From positions 41,494-105,493 of the forward strand of contig NZ_LQPP01000044.1 in assembly GCF_002102345.1 (NCBI RefSeq): DNA of 64,000 nt, read 5' to 3'. This document shows, one piece after another, positions 28,374 to 36,802 of the stretch. Source of the stretch: Mycolicibacterium peregrinum (lineage in GTDB: Bacteria > Actinomycetota > Actinomycetes > Mycobacteriales > Mycobacteriaceae). Position 1 is the stretch's first letter. Each line of letters opens with the position of its first letter. The notes below the pieces were generated by a model. That model ran no database searches. It was given only the letters and a program-made list of their open reading frames with translations, and was not told where the DNA came from. A program made the position numbers and the translations under genes.

Positions 28374-28500
28374 CCTCCGGTCGTCAAAACGCCGGAGGTC
28401 TCTTCCACCGGTTACACGCACCGGCCCGCGACACCGATCGATCATTTGACGACCGACGTGATGACGACATCGCAGCGAAGGAATACTCCCCTCCGCCGAC
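28374..28500 (-). promoter_or_regulatory. yybP-ykoY (manganese) riboswitch with expression platform
   Basis: On the minus strand the leader has both conserved marks of this class: GGGGAGTA (28491-28484) and GAGACCTCCGG (28402-28392), with a CGTCATCACGTCGG segment between. The 3' strand of the P1 stem includes CCTCCGG (28398-28392), which is a perfect complement of the Shine-Dalgarno CCGGAGG (28380-28374) eleven bases on. Without ligand CCTCCGG can pair with the ribosome site; with manganese it would be held in P1 by CGGAGG near 28496-28491. Control is therefore probably at translation. Confidence 0.85.
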
Positions 28501-28581
28501 CAGTCTGCCTGACGGACCCCACGAATCGAAATCGAACCGGCACGCCGCACCGACCGGCGAGCCGTCTCGACGCGGGCTTAG

Positions 28582-28587
28582 TAGTTT
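28582..28587 (+). promoter_or_regulatory. -10 box of a leaderless promoter for the Pls/PosA-type gene
   Basis: TAGTTT (TANNNT) ends six bases before GTG 28594. This supports the GTG as the first transcribed and translated codon. The promoter is back to back with the terC riboswitch transcript. Confidence 0.5.
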
Positions 28588-28593
28588 GTACTC

Positions 28594-31500
28594 GTGACAG
28601 CTGCCGCCAGTGCACACGAGATTCCACCGCAGTACGTGCTATCCCCACTGGCCCCCGAGCCACGCACACTCGTCGACATCCTCAACGACACCGCCAGGCG
28701 TTTTCCCGACGCGCCGGCCCTCGATGACGGTTCGGTTCAACTCACCTACTCCGAGCTGATCGCCGATGTCGCCGACAGCGTGGCCTGGTTGGCGGCACGC
28801 GGTATCGGCCGTGGCGACAAGCTCGGAATCCGGATGCCCTCGGGCAGCTATGCGCTGTATGTGGCGATCCTGTCGGTGCTGGCCTGCGGCGCCGCCTACG
28901 TCCCGGTGGACGCCGACGACCCCGACGAACGGGCCGAGCTGGTGTTCGGCGAGGCCAACGTGGTCGGGGTGATCACCGAGGCAGGTCTGGTCCGCGGGCC
29001 TGGATCGTCGCGCGGCTGGCGCGCCGCCGAGCCGCTCGGGCGCGACGATGCCTGGATCATCTTCACCTCGGGCTCGACCGGCACCCCGAAAGGTGTGGCC
29101 GTCACCCACCGCAGTGCCGCCGCGTTCGTCGATGCCGAAGCACGAATGTTCCTGCAGGACAACCCCATTGGACCCGGCGATCGGGTATTGGCCGGGCTGT
29201 CGGTGGCCTTCGACGCCTCGTGCGAGGAGATGTGGCTGGCCTGGCGGCACGGCGCCTGCCTCGTGCCCGCCCCGCGGTCGTTGGTACGCAGCGGCATGGA
29301 TCTGGGCCCATGGCTGGTGAGCCGCGACATCACCGTGGTGTCCACGGTGCCGACGCTGGCGGCGCTGTGGCCGGCGGAGGCGCTGGAAGCCGTCCGGTTG
29401 TTGATCTTCGGCGGCGAGGCCTGCCCACCTGAGCTGGCCGCCCGCCTGGCGGTCGACGGGCGCGAGGTGTGGAACACCTACGGCCCCACCGAGGCGACCG
29501 TGGTGGCCTGCGCCGCGCAGCTCGACGGCCAGGGCCCGGTCAGCATCGGCCTGCCGCTGGCGGGCTGGGACCTGGCGGTGGTGGACAAGGACAGCTTGCC
29601 GGTGGCGGTCGGTGAGGTCGGCGAACTGGTGATCGGCGGGGTCGGCCTGGCCCGCTACCTCGATCCGGAGAAGGACGCCGAAAAGTACGCCCCGATGCCG
29701 ACGCTCGGCTGGAACCGGGCCTACCGCAGCGGCGACCTGGTCCGTCTGGAGAACGACGGCCTGTACTTCCAGGGCCGGGCCGATGACCAGGTGAAGGTCG
29801 GCGGCCGCCGCATCGAACTGGGTGAGGTCGACAACGCGCTGGTGCACCTGCCCGGTGTGAGCGGCGGCGCGGCCGCGGTCCGCAAGACCGCCAGCGGTAC
29901 CCCGTTGCTCGTCGGCTACATCGCCAGTACCGATCCCGACTTCGACCTCGGCGCGGCCCGGGCGGCGCTGTCCGAGTCACTGCCGGCCGCGCTGGTGCCG
30001 CGCCTGGTGCTGCTCGACGAACTCCCGACCCGCACGTCGGGCAAGGTGGACCGCAATGCACTGCCGTGGCCGCCGCCCGGTGGTGCCGATCAGGACGCCC
30101 CCGAACTCGACGGCACCATGGGCTGGCTGGCCGGGTTGTGGCGCGACGTTCTCGGTACGGCGGTCGAAGGACCGGAGGCCGACTTCATCGCCCTGGGCGG
30201 CGGCTCACTGTCGGCTGCACAGTTGGTCGCCGCACTACGCCAGCGCTATCCGCTGGTGACCGTCGCCGACCTCTACGACCACCCGCGGCTCGGTTCACTG
30301 GCGGGGTATCTCGACGAGCTCAAGCCCCCGCCGGCGATCCAATCCCGAGAAGTCAAACCGACCCCGCTGCTGACGCAGGCCGCACAGGTCGCACTGTCGC
30401 TGCCGTTGGCCACCCTCACCGGCATGCAGTGGGTGGTGTGGCTGGCACTGCTGAACAATGTCGCTGCGGTGACCGGAGTCGTACCGTGGGCGCATCCGCT
30501 CAGCTGGTGGTGGGTGTTGGCCGGGTTCCTGCTGTTCGTCACACCACTGGGTCGCATGGGCATCGCGGTGCTGTTCGCCCGGATGCTGCTCAGCGGGCTT
30601 GAGCCCGGCACCTACCGCCGCGGCGGCCCGGTCCATCTACGGGTCTGGATCGCCGAGCGACTGGCCGATGCCAGCGGGGCCGAGAACCTGGCCGGGGCAC
30701 CGTGGATGGTCTACTACGCCCGCGCCCTGGGCAACACCGTCGGCAAGGGCGTCGACATGCATTCGGCACCGCCGGTCACCGGCATGCTCAAGATCGGTCA
30801 TCGCGCCTCGGTCGAACCCGAGGTGGACCTCACCGGGCACTGGATCGACGGGGACCTGTTCCACGTCGGGCCCGTGACGATCGGCAACGACGCCACGATC
30901 GGTGCCCGCACCACGCTGTTGCCCGGAGCCAGCATCGGTAAGAACGCCGATGTCGCGCCCGGCTCGGCAGTGACCGGCAAGGTGAAGAACGGGCAGTTCT
31001 GGAAGGGCTCACCCGCGGTGAAGTCGGGCAAGGCCCGGCATCCGTGGCCCGATCACCGGCCGGGACGCGCCCCGCTGTGGGTGGGGGTGTACGGGGTGTC
31101 CTCGCTGCTGTTGGCCGGCCTGCCGCTGCTGGCCCTGGCCGCTGGCCTCGCGGTGATCGTCTGGGGCATACGCGGCACCGCCTCACCGGCCGACGCGCTG
31201 CTGCCCGCACTGGCCTGGACGCCGGCCGCCGCTGTGGTGGCACTGCTGACCTACGCCGCGCTGACCGTGATCGGGGTGCGCATCCTCTCAGTGCGACTGT
31301 CCGAGGGTTACCACCCCGTGCGCAGCCGCGTGGGCTGGCAGCTGTGGACCACAGAACGCCTGATGGACGCCGCCCGCAACTACCTCTTCCCGATCTACGC
31401 CAGCCTGCTCACGCCGTGGTGGCTGCGCCTGCTCGGTGCGAAAGTCGGTAAGGACACCGAGATCTCGACCGCCCTGTTCACCCCGAAGTTCACCGAGGTG

Positions 31501-32538
31501 CAGGACGGCGCGTTCCTCGCCGACGACACCATGGTGGCCTCCTACGAGCTGGGCGGCGGCTGGATCCACGTCGCCAAGGCGACGATCGGCAAGCGCGCCT
31601 TCCTCGGCAACTCCGGCATCACGCAGCCGGGCCGCAAGGTCCCCAATGACGGGCTGGTGGCCGTGCTGTCGGCCACGCCGCACAAGGCCAAGGCCGGCTC
31701 GTCGTGGCTGGGCAGCCCGCCGGTCCGGTTGCGCCGCAACGCCACCGCCGCCGACGCGCTCCGCACGTTCCACCCGTCGACCCGGCTCAAGATCATGCGC
31801 TCGGCAGTGGAGACCTGCCGGTTGATCCCCGTGATCGTCACCTTCGCGATCGGCATCGCGGTGCTGGGTGCGATGCAGGCCGTGACGATCCGGTTCGGTT
31901 TCCTGTGGACGGCGCTGACCGGGGGTCTGGTCCTGCTGGCCGCCGGCCTGGTGGCCGGGACCATCGCCGTGATAGCAAAGTGGTTGGTGGTCGGCCGGAT
32001 TCGCGCGGTCGAGCATCCGTTGTGGTCGTCGTTCGTCTGGCGCAACGAGGTGTCGGACACCTTCGTCGAAACCGTCGCCGCACCCTGGTTCGCCCGGGCC
32101 GCCAGCGGCACCCCGGTGATGAACCTGTGGCTGCGCGGACTGGGAGCCTCGATCGGGCGCGGGGTGTGGTGCGAAACCTACTGGCTGCCCGAAGCCGATC
32201 TGGTGGCACTGGGCACGGCGTCGACCGTCAACCGCGGCTGCGTGGTGCAGACCCACCTGTTCCACGATCGCATCATGCGGTTGGACAGCGTTGTGCTCGA
32301 AGAAGGTTCGACGCTGGGACCGCACTGTGTGGCGTTGCCCGCGGCCCGCCTGGGCGCCGGCGCCACGGTGGGGCCGGGGTCGCTGGTGATGCGGGGCGAC
32401 GAGGTGCCACCGTCCACGCGCTGGCAGGGCAACCCGATCGCACCGTGGAACATGTTCGGTAAGAAACGCGCGGGCGACAAGGCTCCCGATAAAAACCCGG
32501 ACAAGACTGCGAAGAAGACAGAAGACCCGGCCGCGTGA
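28594..32538 (+). CDS. Pls/PosA-family single-module non-ribosomal peptide synthetase
   Basis: 1314 aa. An adenylation domain covers about 25-510, with FTSGSTGTPKG at 157-167, YRSGDLVRL and GRADDQVKVGGRRIELGEV. A carrier domain follows, with the phosphopantetheine Ser at 538 (LGGGSLSA). The rest is membrane-bound: hydrophobic helices near 605-650, 828-900 and 1080-1130 with three left-handed beta-helix (hexapeptide acyltransferase-like) regions near 745-800, 970-1010 and 1215-1270. The plan matches epsilon-poly-L-lysine synthetase-like enzymes, which link one amino acid repeatedly without condensation domains. The amino acid used cannot be read off. It is coupled to the M1 peptidase gene. Confidence 0.88.
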   Translation: MTAAASAHEIPPQYVLSPLAPEPRTLVDILNDTARRFPDAPALDDGSVQLTYSELIADVADSVAWLAARGIGRGDKLGIRMPSGSYALYVAILSVLACGAAYVPVDADDPDERAELVFGEANVVGVITEAGLVRGPGSSRGWRAAEPLGRDDAWIIFTSGSTGTPKGVAVTHRSAAAFVDAEARMFLQDNPIGPGDRVLAGLSVAFDASCEEMWLAWRHGACLVPAPRSLVRSGMDLGPWLVSRDITVVSTVPTLAALWPAEALEAVRLLIFGGEACPPELAARLAVDGREVWNTYGPTEATVVACAAQLDGQGPVSIGLPLAGWDLAVVDKDSLPVAVGEVGELVIGGVGLARYLDPEKDAEKYAPMPTLGWNRAYRSGDLVRLENDGLYFQGRADDQVKVGGRRIELGEVDNALVHLPGVSGGAAAVRKTASGTPLLVGYIASTDPDFDLGAARAALSESLPAALVPRLVLLDELPTRTSGKVDRNALPWPPPGGADQDAPELDGTMGWLAGLWRDVLGTAVEGPEADFIALGGGSLSAAQLVAALRQRYPLVTVADLYDHPRLGSLAGYLDELKPPPAIQSREVKPTPLLTQAAQVALSLPLATLTGMQWVVWLALLNNVAAVTGVVPWAHPLSWWWVLAGFLLFVTPLGRMGIAVLFARMLLSGLEPGTYRRGGPVHLRVWIAERLADASGAENLAGAPWMVYYARALGNTVGKGVDMHSAPPVTGMLKIGHRASVEPEVDLTGHWIDGDLFHVGPVTIGNDATIGARTTLLPGASIGKNADVAPGSAVTGKVKNGQFWKGSPAVKSGKARHPWPDHRPGRAPLWVGVYGVSSLLLAGLPLLALAAGLAVIVWGIRGTASPADALLPALAWTPAAAVVALLTYAALTVIGVRILSVRLSEGYHPVRSRVGWQLWTTERLMDAARNYLFPIYASLLTPWWLRLLGAKVGKDTEISTALFTPKFTEVQDGAFLADDTMVASYELGGGWIHVAKATIGKRAFLGNSGITQPGRKVPNDGLVAVLSATPHKAKAGSSWLGSPPVRLRRNATAADALRTFHPSTRLKIMRSAVETCRLIPVIVTFAIGIAVLGAMQAVTIRFGFLWTALTGGLVLLAAGLVAGTIAVIAKWLVVGRIRAVEHPLWSSFVWRNEVSDTFVETVAAPWFARAASGTPVMNLWLRGLGASIGRGVWCETYWLPEADLVALGTASTVNRGCVVQTHLFHDRIMRLDSVVLEEGSTLGPHCVALPAARLGAGATVGPGSLVMRGDEVPPSTRWQGNPIAPWNMFGKKRAGDKAPDKNPDKTAKKTEDPAA

Positions 32539-33872
32539 CCCGATCGAAGAAAGCCGCAAAGAAGTTGGTACCCCAGCCCGTGATCGACCCGTATCTGCCG
32601 CGCAACGGCAATTTCGGGTACCGGGTGTCGCGCTACGAACTCGACCTGGAATACAAGGTCGCGATCAACCGGCTGTCCGGGACCGTCACGATCACCGCTG
32701 TGACCTTGGCCGCGGTGCGCAACTTCACCCTCGACCTGTCCGACACCCTTACGGTGTCGCGGGTTTCGGTGAACGGCCGCCGCCCCGCCCAGTACCGATG
32801 TTCGGGCGGGAAGCTGTCGATCACGCTGCCCACGCCACTGCCGGCCGGTGCCGCGATGACCGTCGTCGTCCGCTACAACGGAACCCCGCGCCCCATCGAA
32901 TCCTTATGGGGTGACGTAGGTTTCGAGGAACTGTCGAACGGCGCCCTGGTGGCCGGCCAACCCAACGGCGCGGCCTCCTGGTTCCCGTGCGACGACCATC
33001 CGAGCTCGAAGGCCAGCTACCGGATCCAGATCAGCACCGACAGCCCCTACTACGCCCTGGCCAACGGCGAGTTGATCTCCCGAAAAGCCCGCGCCGGGCA
33101 CACCGTGTGGACCTACGAGCAGGCCGAACCCACCTCGACCTACCTGATCACCCTGCAGATCGGCCAGTACGAGAACCACCGGCTGACCAAGACACCGGTA
33201 CCGATGCACGCGGTGCTGCCCGCCCGGTTGCGCCGCAATTTCGAGCACGACTTCCAAGACCAGCAGCAGATGATGAAGCTGTTCATCAAGATGTTCGGCC
33301 CCTATCCGCTGGCCAGCGGCTACACCGTGGTGGTCACCGAGGACGATCTCGAGATCCCGTTGGAGGCCCAGGGCATCTCGATCTTCGGGGCCAACCACTG
33401 CGACGGGCACCGCGGCGCCGAACGACTGATCGCCCACGAACTGGCCCACCAGTGGTTCGGCAACTCGGTGACGGCGCGACGCTGGCGCGACATCTGGCTG
33501 CACGAGGGATTCGCCTGCTACGCCGAGTGGCTGTGGTCCGAACACAGCGGCGGGCACACCGCCGCGGAGTGGGCCGAGCACTATTACGAACGGCTGCGCG
33601 ACAAGCCCCAGGATCTGCTGCTGTCCGATCCCGGGCCCGAGGACATGTTCGACGACCGGGTCTACAAACGCGGCGCACTGACCCTGCACGCGTTGCGCAC
33701 CCGGATCGGCGACCGCAATTTCTTTGCGCTGCTGAGGGATTGGACGGCCCGCTACCGCCACAGCACGGCGTTCACCGACGATTTCACCGGGCTGGCCGCC
33801 GGCTACACCGACGAGCCGCTGCAACCGCTGTGGCAGGCCTGGCTGTATTCGAAAGAGCTGCCAGACCTGTGA
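32535..33872 (+). CDS. M1 family metallopeptidase, short form
   Basis: 445 aa zinc aminopeptidase. The N-terminal beta domain is followed by the catalytic domain with the zinc motif HELAHQWFG near residue 300 and the third ligand Glu in WLHEGFACYAEWLW. The C-terminal helical domain of full-length PepN (about 860 aa) is missing. There is no signal peptide. The usual GAMEN exopeptidase motif appears altered (LEAQGISIFG in that place), so its specificity may differ. GTG 32535 overlaps the stop of the synthetase gene, so the two are co-translated. Confidence 0.88.
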   Translation: MTRSKKAAKKLVPQPVIDPYLPRNGNFGYRVSRYELDLEYKVAINRLSGTVTITAVTLAAVRNFTLDLSDTLTVSRVSVNGRRPAQYRCSGGKLSITLPTPLPAGAAMTVVVRYNGTPRPIESLWGDVGFEELSNGALVAGQPNGAASWFPCDDHPSSKASYRIQISTDSPYYALANGELISRKARAGHTVWTYEQAEPTSTYLITLQIGQYENHRLTKTPVPMHAVLPARLRRNFEHDFQDQQQMMKLFIKMFGPYPLASGYTVVVTEDDLEIPLEAQGISIFGANHCDGHRGAERLIAHELAHQWFGNSVTARRWRDIWLHEGFACYAEWLWSEHSGGHTAAEWAEHYYERLRDKPQDLLLSDPGPEDMFDDRVYKRGALTLHALRTRIGDRNFFALLRDWTARYRHSTAFTDDFTGLAAGYTDEPLQPLWQAWLYSKELPDL

Positions 33873-35119
33873 CCGATGGCGGCGCCGCCCCAGCAACCGG
33901 GCCGATCACGCGAAGCAGCGTCGCCCGCGTCGGGCTGGCGACGGCGATCAGCGCACTGTGCGGCTATGCCGTGCTGTATCTGGCCGCCCGCGACCTCGAG
34001 CCCGCCGGTTTCTCGATCTTCAGTGTGTTCTGGGGCGCGTTCGGCCTGGTGACCGGCGCCGCCAACGGGCTGTTACAGGAGGCCACCCGGGAGGTCCGAT
34101 CGGCACGTCACCGTGATCTCTCCGGAAGCCCCAGCACCCACCCGATGCGCATTGCCGGTCTGGTCGGCATCGTCGCGGCCATGGTGATCGCGCTCAGCTC
34201 ACCGCTGTGGAGCTCGCACGTATTCGCCGAGTCCCGGGCGCTGAGTGTGGTGCTGCTCAGCGTCGGGCTGGCCGGATTCTGCCTGCACGCCACCCTGCTC
34301 GGCATGCTCGCCGGGGTGAACCGCTGGACCGAGTACGGGGCCCTGATGGTCACCGACGCCGGAATCCGGGTGGCCGTCGCCGCCGCGACGTTCGTTCTCG
34401 GCTGGGGCCTGGCCGGATTCCTGTGGGCCACCGTGGCCGGCGCGGTGGCCTGGCTGATCATGCTGATCGCGGCACCGGCGGCGCGCCTGGCCGCCGGCCT
34501 GCTCACCGCGGGCAGTCCCGCGACGTTCCTGCGCGGGGCCGCCCACTCGATCGCTGCCGCCGGCGCCAGCGCGATCCTGGTGATGGGGTTCCCGGTACTG
34601 CTCAAGGCCACCTCCGGCGACCTGGGTGCGGCCGGAGGTGTGGTGATCCTGGCCGTGACGCTGACGCGCGCACCGCTGCTGGTTCCGCTCACCGCGATGC
34701 AGGGCAACCTGATCGCGCACTTCGTCGACCAACGCGACAAGCGGCTGCGGGCGTTGCTGGCCCCCGCCGCCGCCGTGGCCGCGCTGGGTGCCGTGGGTGT
34801 GGCCGCGGCCGGACTGCTGGGGCCGTGGCTGCTGCGGGTGGGATTCGGCGACGAGTACCGCGCCGGCGGACCCCTACTGGCCTGGCTGACCGCTGCCGCT
34901 GTCGCCATCGCCATGCTCACGCTGACCGGCGCCGCGACCGTCGCGGCCGCCCTGCACCGGGCCTACGCGTCGGGCTGGATCATCGCCACGGTCGCGGCCG
35001 TGGCGCTGCTGCTGCTGCCGGTCGAGTTGGAGACCCGGACCGTCATCGCGCTGCTGTGCGGACCGCTGGTGGGTATCGCGGTTCACCTGGGCGCGCTGGC
35101 GCAGAGGGCTGCTGGATGA
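33869..35119 (+). CDS. Multi-pass flippase-like membrane protein (Rv3630 type)
   Basis: 416 aa with about 12 hydrophobic segments, resembling polysaccharide transporter/MATE-like flippases; no enzyme motif. GTG 33869 overlaps the peptidase stop (GTGA). It precedes the PpgS gene, so it is a candidate for turning over a polyprenyl-phosphate-linked sugar such as GalNAc. That role is inferred from position; the M. tuberculosis counterpart Rv3630 has the same neighbours. Confidence 0.82.
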   Translation: MTDGGAAPATGPITRSSVARVGLATAISALCGYAVLYLAARDLEPAGFSIFSVFWGAFGLVTGAANGLLQEATREVRSARHRDLSGSPSTHPMRIAGLVGIVAAMVIALSSPLWSSHVFAESRALSVVLLSVGLAGFCLHATLLGMLAGVNRWTEYGALMVTDAGIRVAVAAATFVLGWGLAGFLWATVAGAVAWLIMLIAAPAARLAAGLLTAGSPATFLRGAAHSIAAAGASAILVMGFPVLLKATSGDLGAAGGVVILAVTLTRAPLLVPLTAMQGNLIAHFVDQRDKRLRALLAPAAAVAALGAVGVAAAGLLGPWLLRVGFGDEYRAGGPLLAWLTAAAVAIAMLTLTGAATVAAALHRAYASGWIIATVAAVALLLLPVELETRTVIALLCGPLVGIAVHLGALAQRAAG

Positions 35120-35157
35120 TCGTGGAGCGGCTCCGGCCGCGACATTGGACCGCAGTG

Positions 35158-35163
35158 TAGTTT
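35158..35163 (+). promoter_or_regulatory. -10 box before ppgS
   Basis: TAGTTT (TANNNT) lies 13 bases before ATG 35177, with the likely first transcribed base near 35170. It covers or abuts the in-frame TTG 35162 and GTG 35165, so those codons would not be in this transcript; this decides for ATG 35177. The promoter would uncouple ppgS from the synthetase operon. Confidence 0.4.
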
Positions 35164-35176
35164 GGTGCCCATCGAC

Positions 35177-35875
35177 ATGCGCTTTCACGACATTTGGATC
35201 ATCATCCCCGCCTTCAATGAGGCGAGCATCATCGGCGACGTCATCTCGGACGTGCGCTCGGTTTTCCCTAACGTCGTATGTGTCGACGACGGGAGCCGCG
35301 ACGGTACGGCCGACCTCGCCGTGCGGGCCGGCGCGCATGTCGTCCCCCATCCGGTGAACCTCGGCCAGGGCGCGGCGATCCAGACCGGTGTCGAGTACGC
35401 ACGCAGCCGGCCAGGGGCCCGGGTGTTCGCCACGTTCGATGCCGACGGCCAGCACCAGGTCAAGGACGTGGTGCGGATGATCGACCGGCTCGACACCGAC
35501 GGCGCCGATCTTGTGGTGGGCACCCGGTTCGCCAACCCGGACGCCCACGCGGTGACGCACACCCCGCCGTTGAAACGGATCATCCTGCGCGCGGCCGCGT
35601 TCCTGAGCCCGCAGAGCCGCGCCTTCGGCCTCACCGACGCGCACAACGGCCTGCGCGTGTTCAACAAGTTGGTCGCCGACGAACTCAACCTCACGATGAA
35701 CGGCATGAGCCACGCCGGCGAATTCATCTCGCTGGCATACGAAAACCGTTGGCGCGTAGTCGAGGAACCGGTCGAGATCCTCTACACCGACTACTCGAAG
35801 TCGAAGGGGCAACCACTGCTCAACGGGGTGAACATCGTCTTCGACGGGCTGTTACGCAGGAGGATGTCCCGGTGA
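35177..35875 (+). CDS. ppgS: Polyprenyl-phospho-N-acetylgalactosaminyl synthase (GT2, Rv3631 type)
   Basis: 232 aa GT-A glycosyltransferase. The family motifs are IIIPAFNEASII at the start, CVDDGSRDGT, the FDADGQHQVKD metal-binding segment (DAD), GTRFAN and a C-terminal LYTDYSKSKGQPLLNGVN. M. tuberculosis Rv3631 is known to transfer GalNAc to polyprenyl phosphate, the donor for the galactosamine on arabinogalactan. The next gene encodes its small membrane partner (Rv3632 type), overlapping by four bases (GTGA). Confidence 0.88.
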   Translation: MRFHDIWIIIPAFNEASIIGDVISDVRSVFPNVVCVDDGSRDGTADLAVRAGAHVVPHPVNLGQGAAIQTGVEYARSRPGARVFATFDADGQHQVKDVVRMIDRLDTDGADLVVGTRFANPDAHAVTHTPPLKRIILRAAAFLSPQSRAFGLTDAHNGLRVFNKLVADELNLTMNGMSHAGEFISLAYENRWRVVEEPVEILYTDYSKSKGQPLLNGVNIVFDGLLRRRMSR

Positions 35876-36222
35876 ACTGGATTCAGGCACTGCTGATCGT
35901 CGCGGTGCTGGTGCTGTTGGCGTACCTGCTGGGGTCACGGCGCAGCGCGCGGTCCAAGGCGTGGGTGAAGGTCGGTTTCGTGTTGTTCGTGGCCGCCGGC
36001 ATCTACGCGATCCTGCGCCCCGACGACACCACCGTGGTGGCGAATTGGCTTGGTGTGGACCGCGGTACGGACCTGATGGAGTACATGCTCATCATCGCGT
36101 TCGTTTTCGTCACGCTGTCGACGTATCTGCGCATCAAGGATCTCGAGCTGCGCTACGCCCGGCTGGCCCGGGCCGTGGCCCTGCAGAACGTGCGGGTGCC
36201 GGCCGACTCAGAAGATGACTAG
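35872..36222 (+). CDS. DUF2304 small membrane protein (Rv3632 type)
   Basis: 116 aa with three hydrophobic segments (IQALLIVAVLVLLAYLLG, WVKVGFVLFVAAGIYAIL, MLIIAFVFVTLSTYL) and an acidic tail. In M. tuberculosis the equivalent Rv3632 supports the activity of the Rv3631 GalNAc transferase, presumably by holding it at the membrane. GTG 35872 overlaps the ppgS stop. Its 3' end meets the tetR gene, overlapping by four bases. Confidence 0.85.
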   Translation: MNWIQALLIVAVLVLLAYLLGSRRSARSKAWVKVGFVLFVAAGIYAILRPDDTTVVANWLGVDRGTDLMEYMLIIAFVFVTLSTYLRIKDLELRYARLARAVALQNVRVPADSEDD

Positions 36223-36800
36223 CGGCTGAGCAACTCCGCCAACATGGCGATCCGGGCGTCCTCGAGTTCCGGCATCGGAAGCACGCGGCGCACCATGGCG
36301 GCGCCGTCGAACGTGTTGATCACGATGGTCAGCAGCACGGCGAAGACATCCTCGGGGATCTGTTCCATGCCGGGCCCGTGCTTGGCAGTTTCGTAGATGT
36401 TGTGGATGTACTCGGTGAGCACAGCCTGTAGCGGGCCCCGCAGCTTTTCGTCGGTGCGCGCCGCCATCAGCAGTTCGTGCCACACGGTATTGGTTTCACT
36501 GCCGGCGATGTCGCGCAGGATCGCCAGCGCCGCCGGCAGCGCCGGCTGATCGGGAGAGATATCCGCACTCAGTTTGCTGCCCAACTCCAACTGCCGGCGC
36601 GCGACCTCCCGCGCGGTGGCCGCCATGAAGTCGCTCATCGTCGGGAAATGCCGGAACAGCGCGCCGTCGGAAACCTTGGCCCGCTTGGCGATCACCGCCG
36701 CCGAGGCCTTGGCGTAGCCGACCTCGATGATGGTGTCGATGGCGGCGTCGAGTAGCCGTGCGACGGTTTCCTCGCGGCGCTGCTGCTGGGTTCTGGCCAT
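36219..36800 (-). CDS. TetR family transcriptional regulator
   Basis: 193 aa. The N-terminal helix-turn-helix is typical: RREETVARLLDAAIDTIIEVGYAKASAAVIAKRAKVSDGALFRHFPT. The ligand-binding C-terminal part is not recognisable. It lies two bases downstream of the amidohydrolase stop on the same strand, so it is probably co-transcribed with it and may control that gene; no operator could be assigned. Confidence 0.9.
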   Translation of the reverse strand: MARTQQQRREETVARLLDAAIDTIIEVGYAKASAAVIAKRAKVSDGALFRHFPTMSDFMAATAREVARRQLELGSKLSADISPDQPALPAALAILRDIAGSETNTVWHELLMAARTDEKLRGPLQAVLTEYIHNIYETAKHGPGMEQIPEDVFAVLLTIVINTFDGAAMVRRVLPMPELEDARIAMLAELLSR

Positions 36801-36802
36801 CT

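Noticed and set aside
35162..35176. TTG 35162 or GTG 35165 as start of ppgS
   Set aside because: Both overlap or abut the TAGTTT -10 box; ATG 35177 gives the family start.
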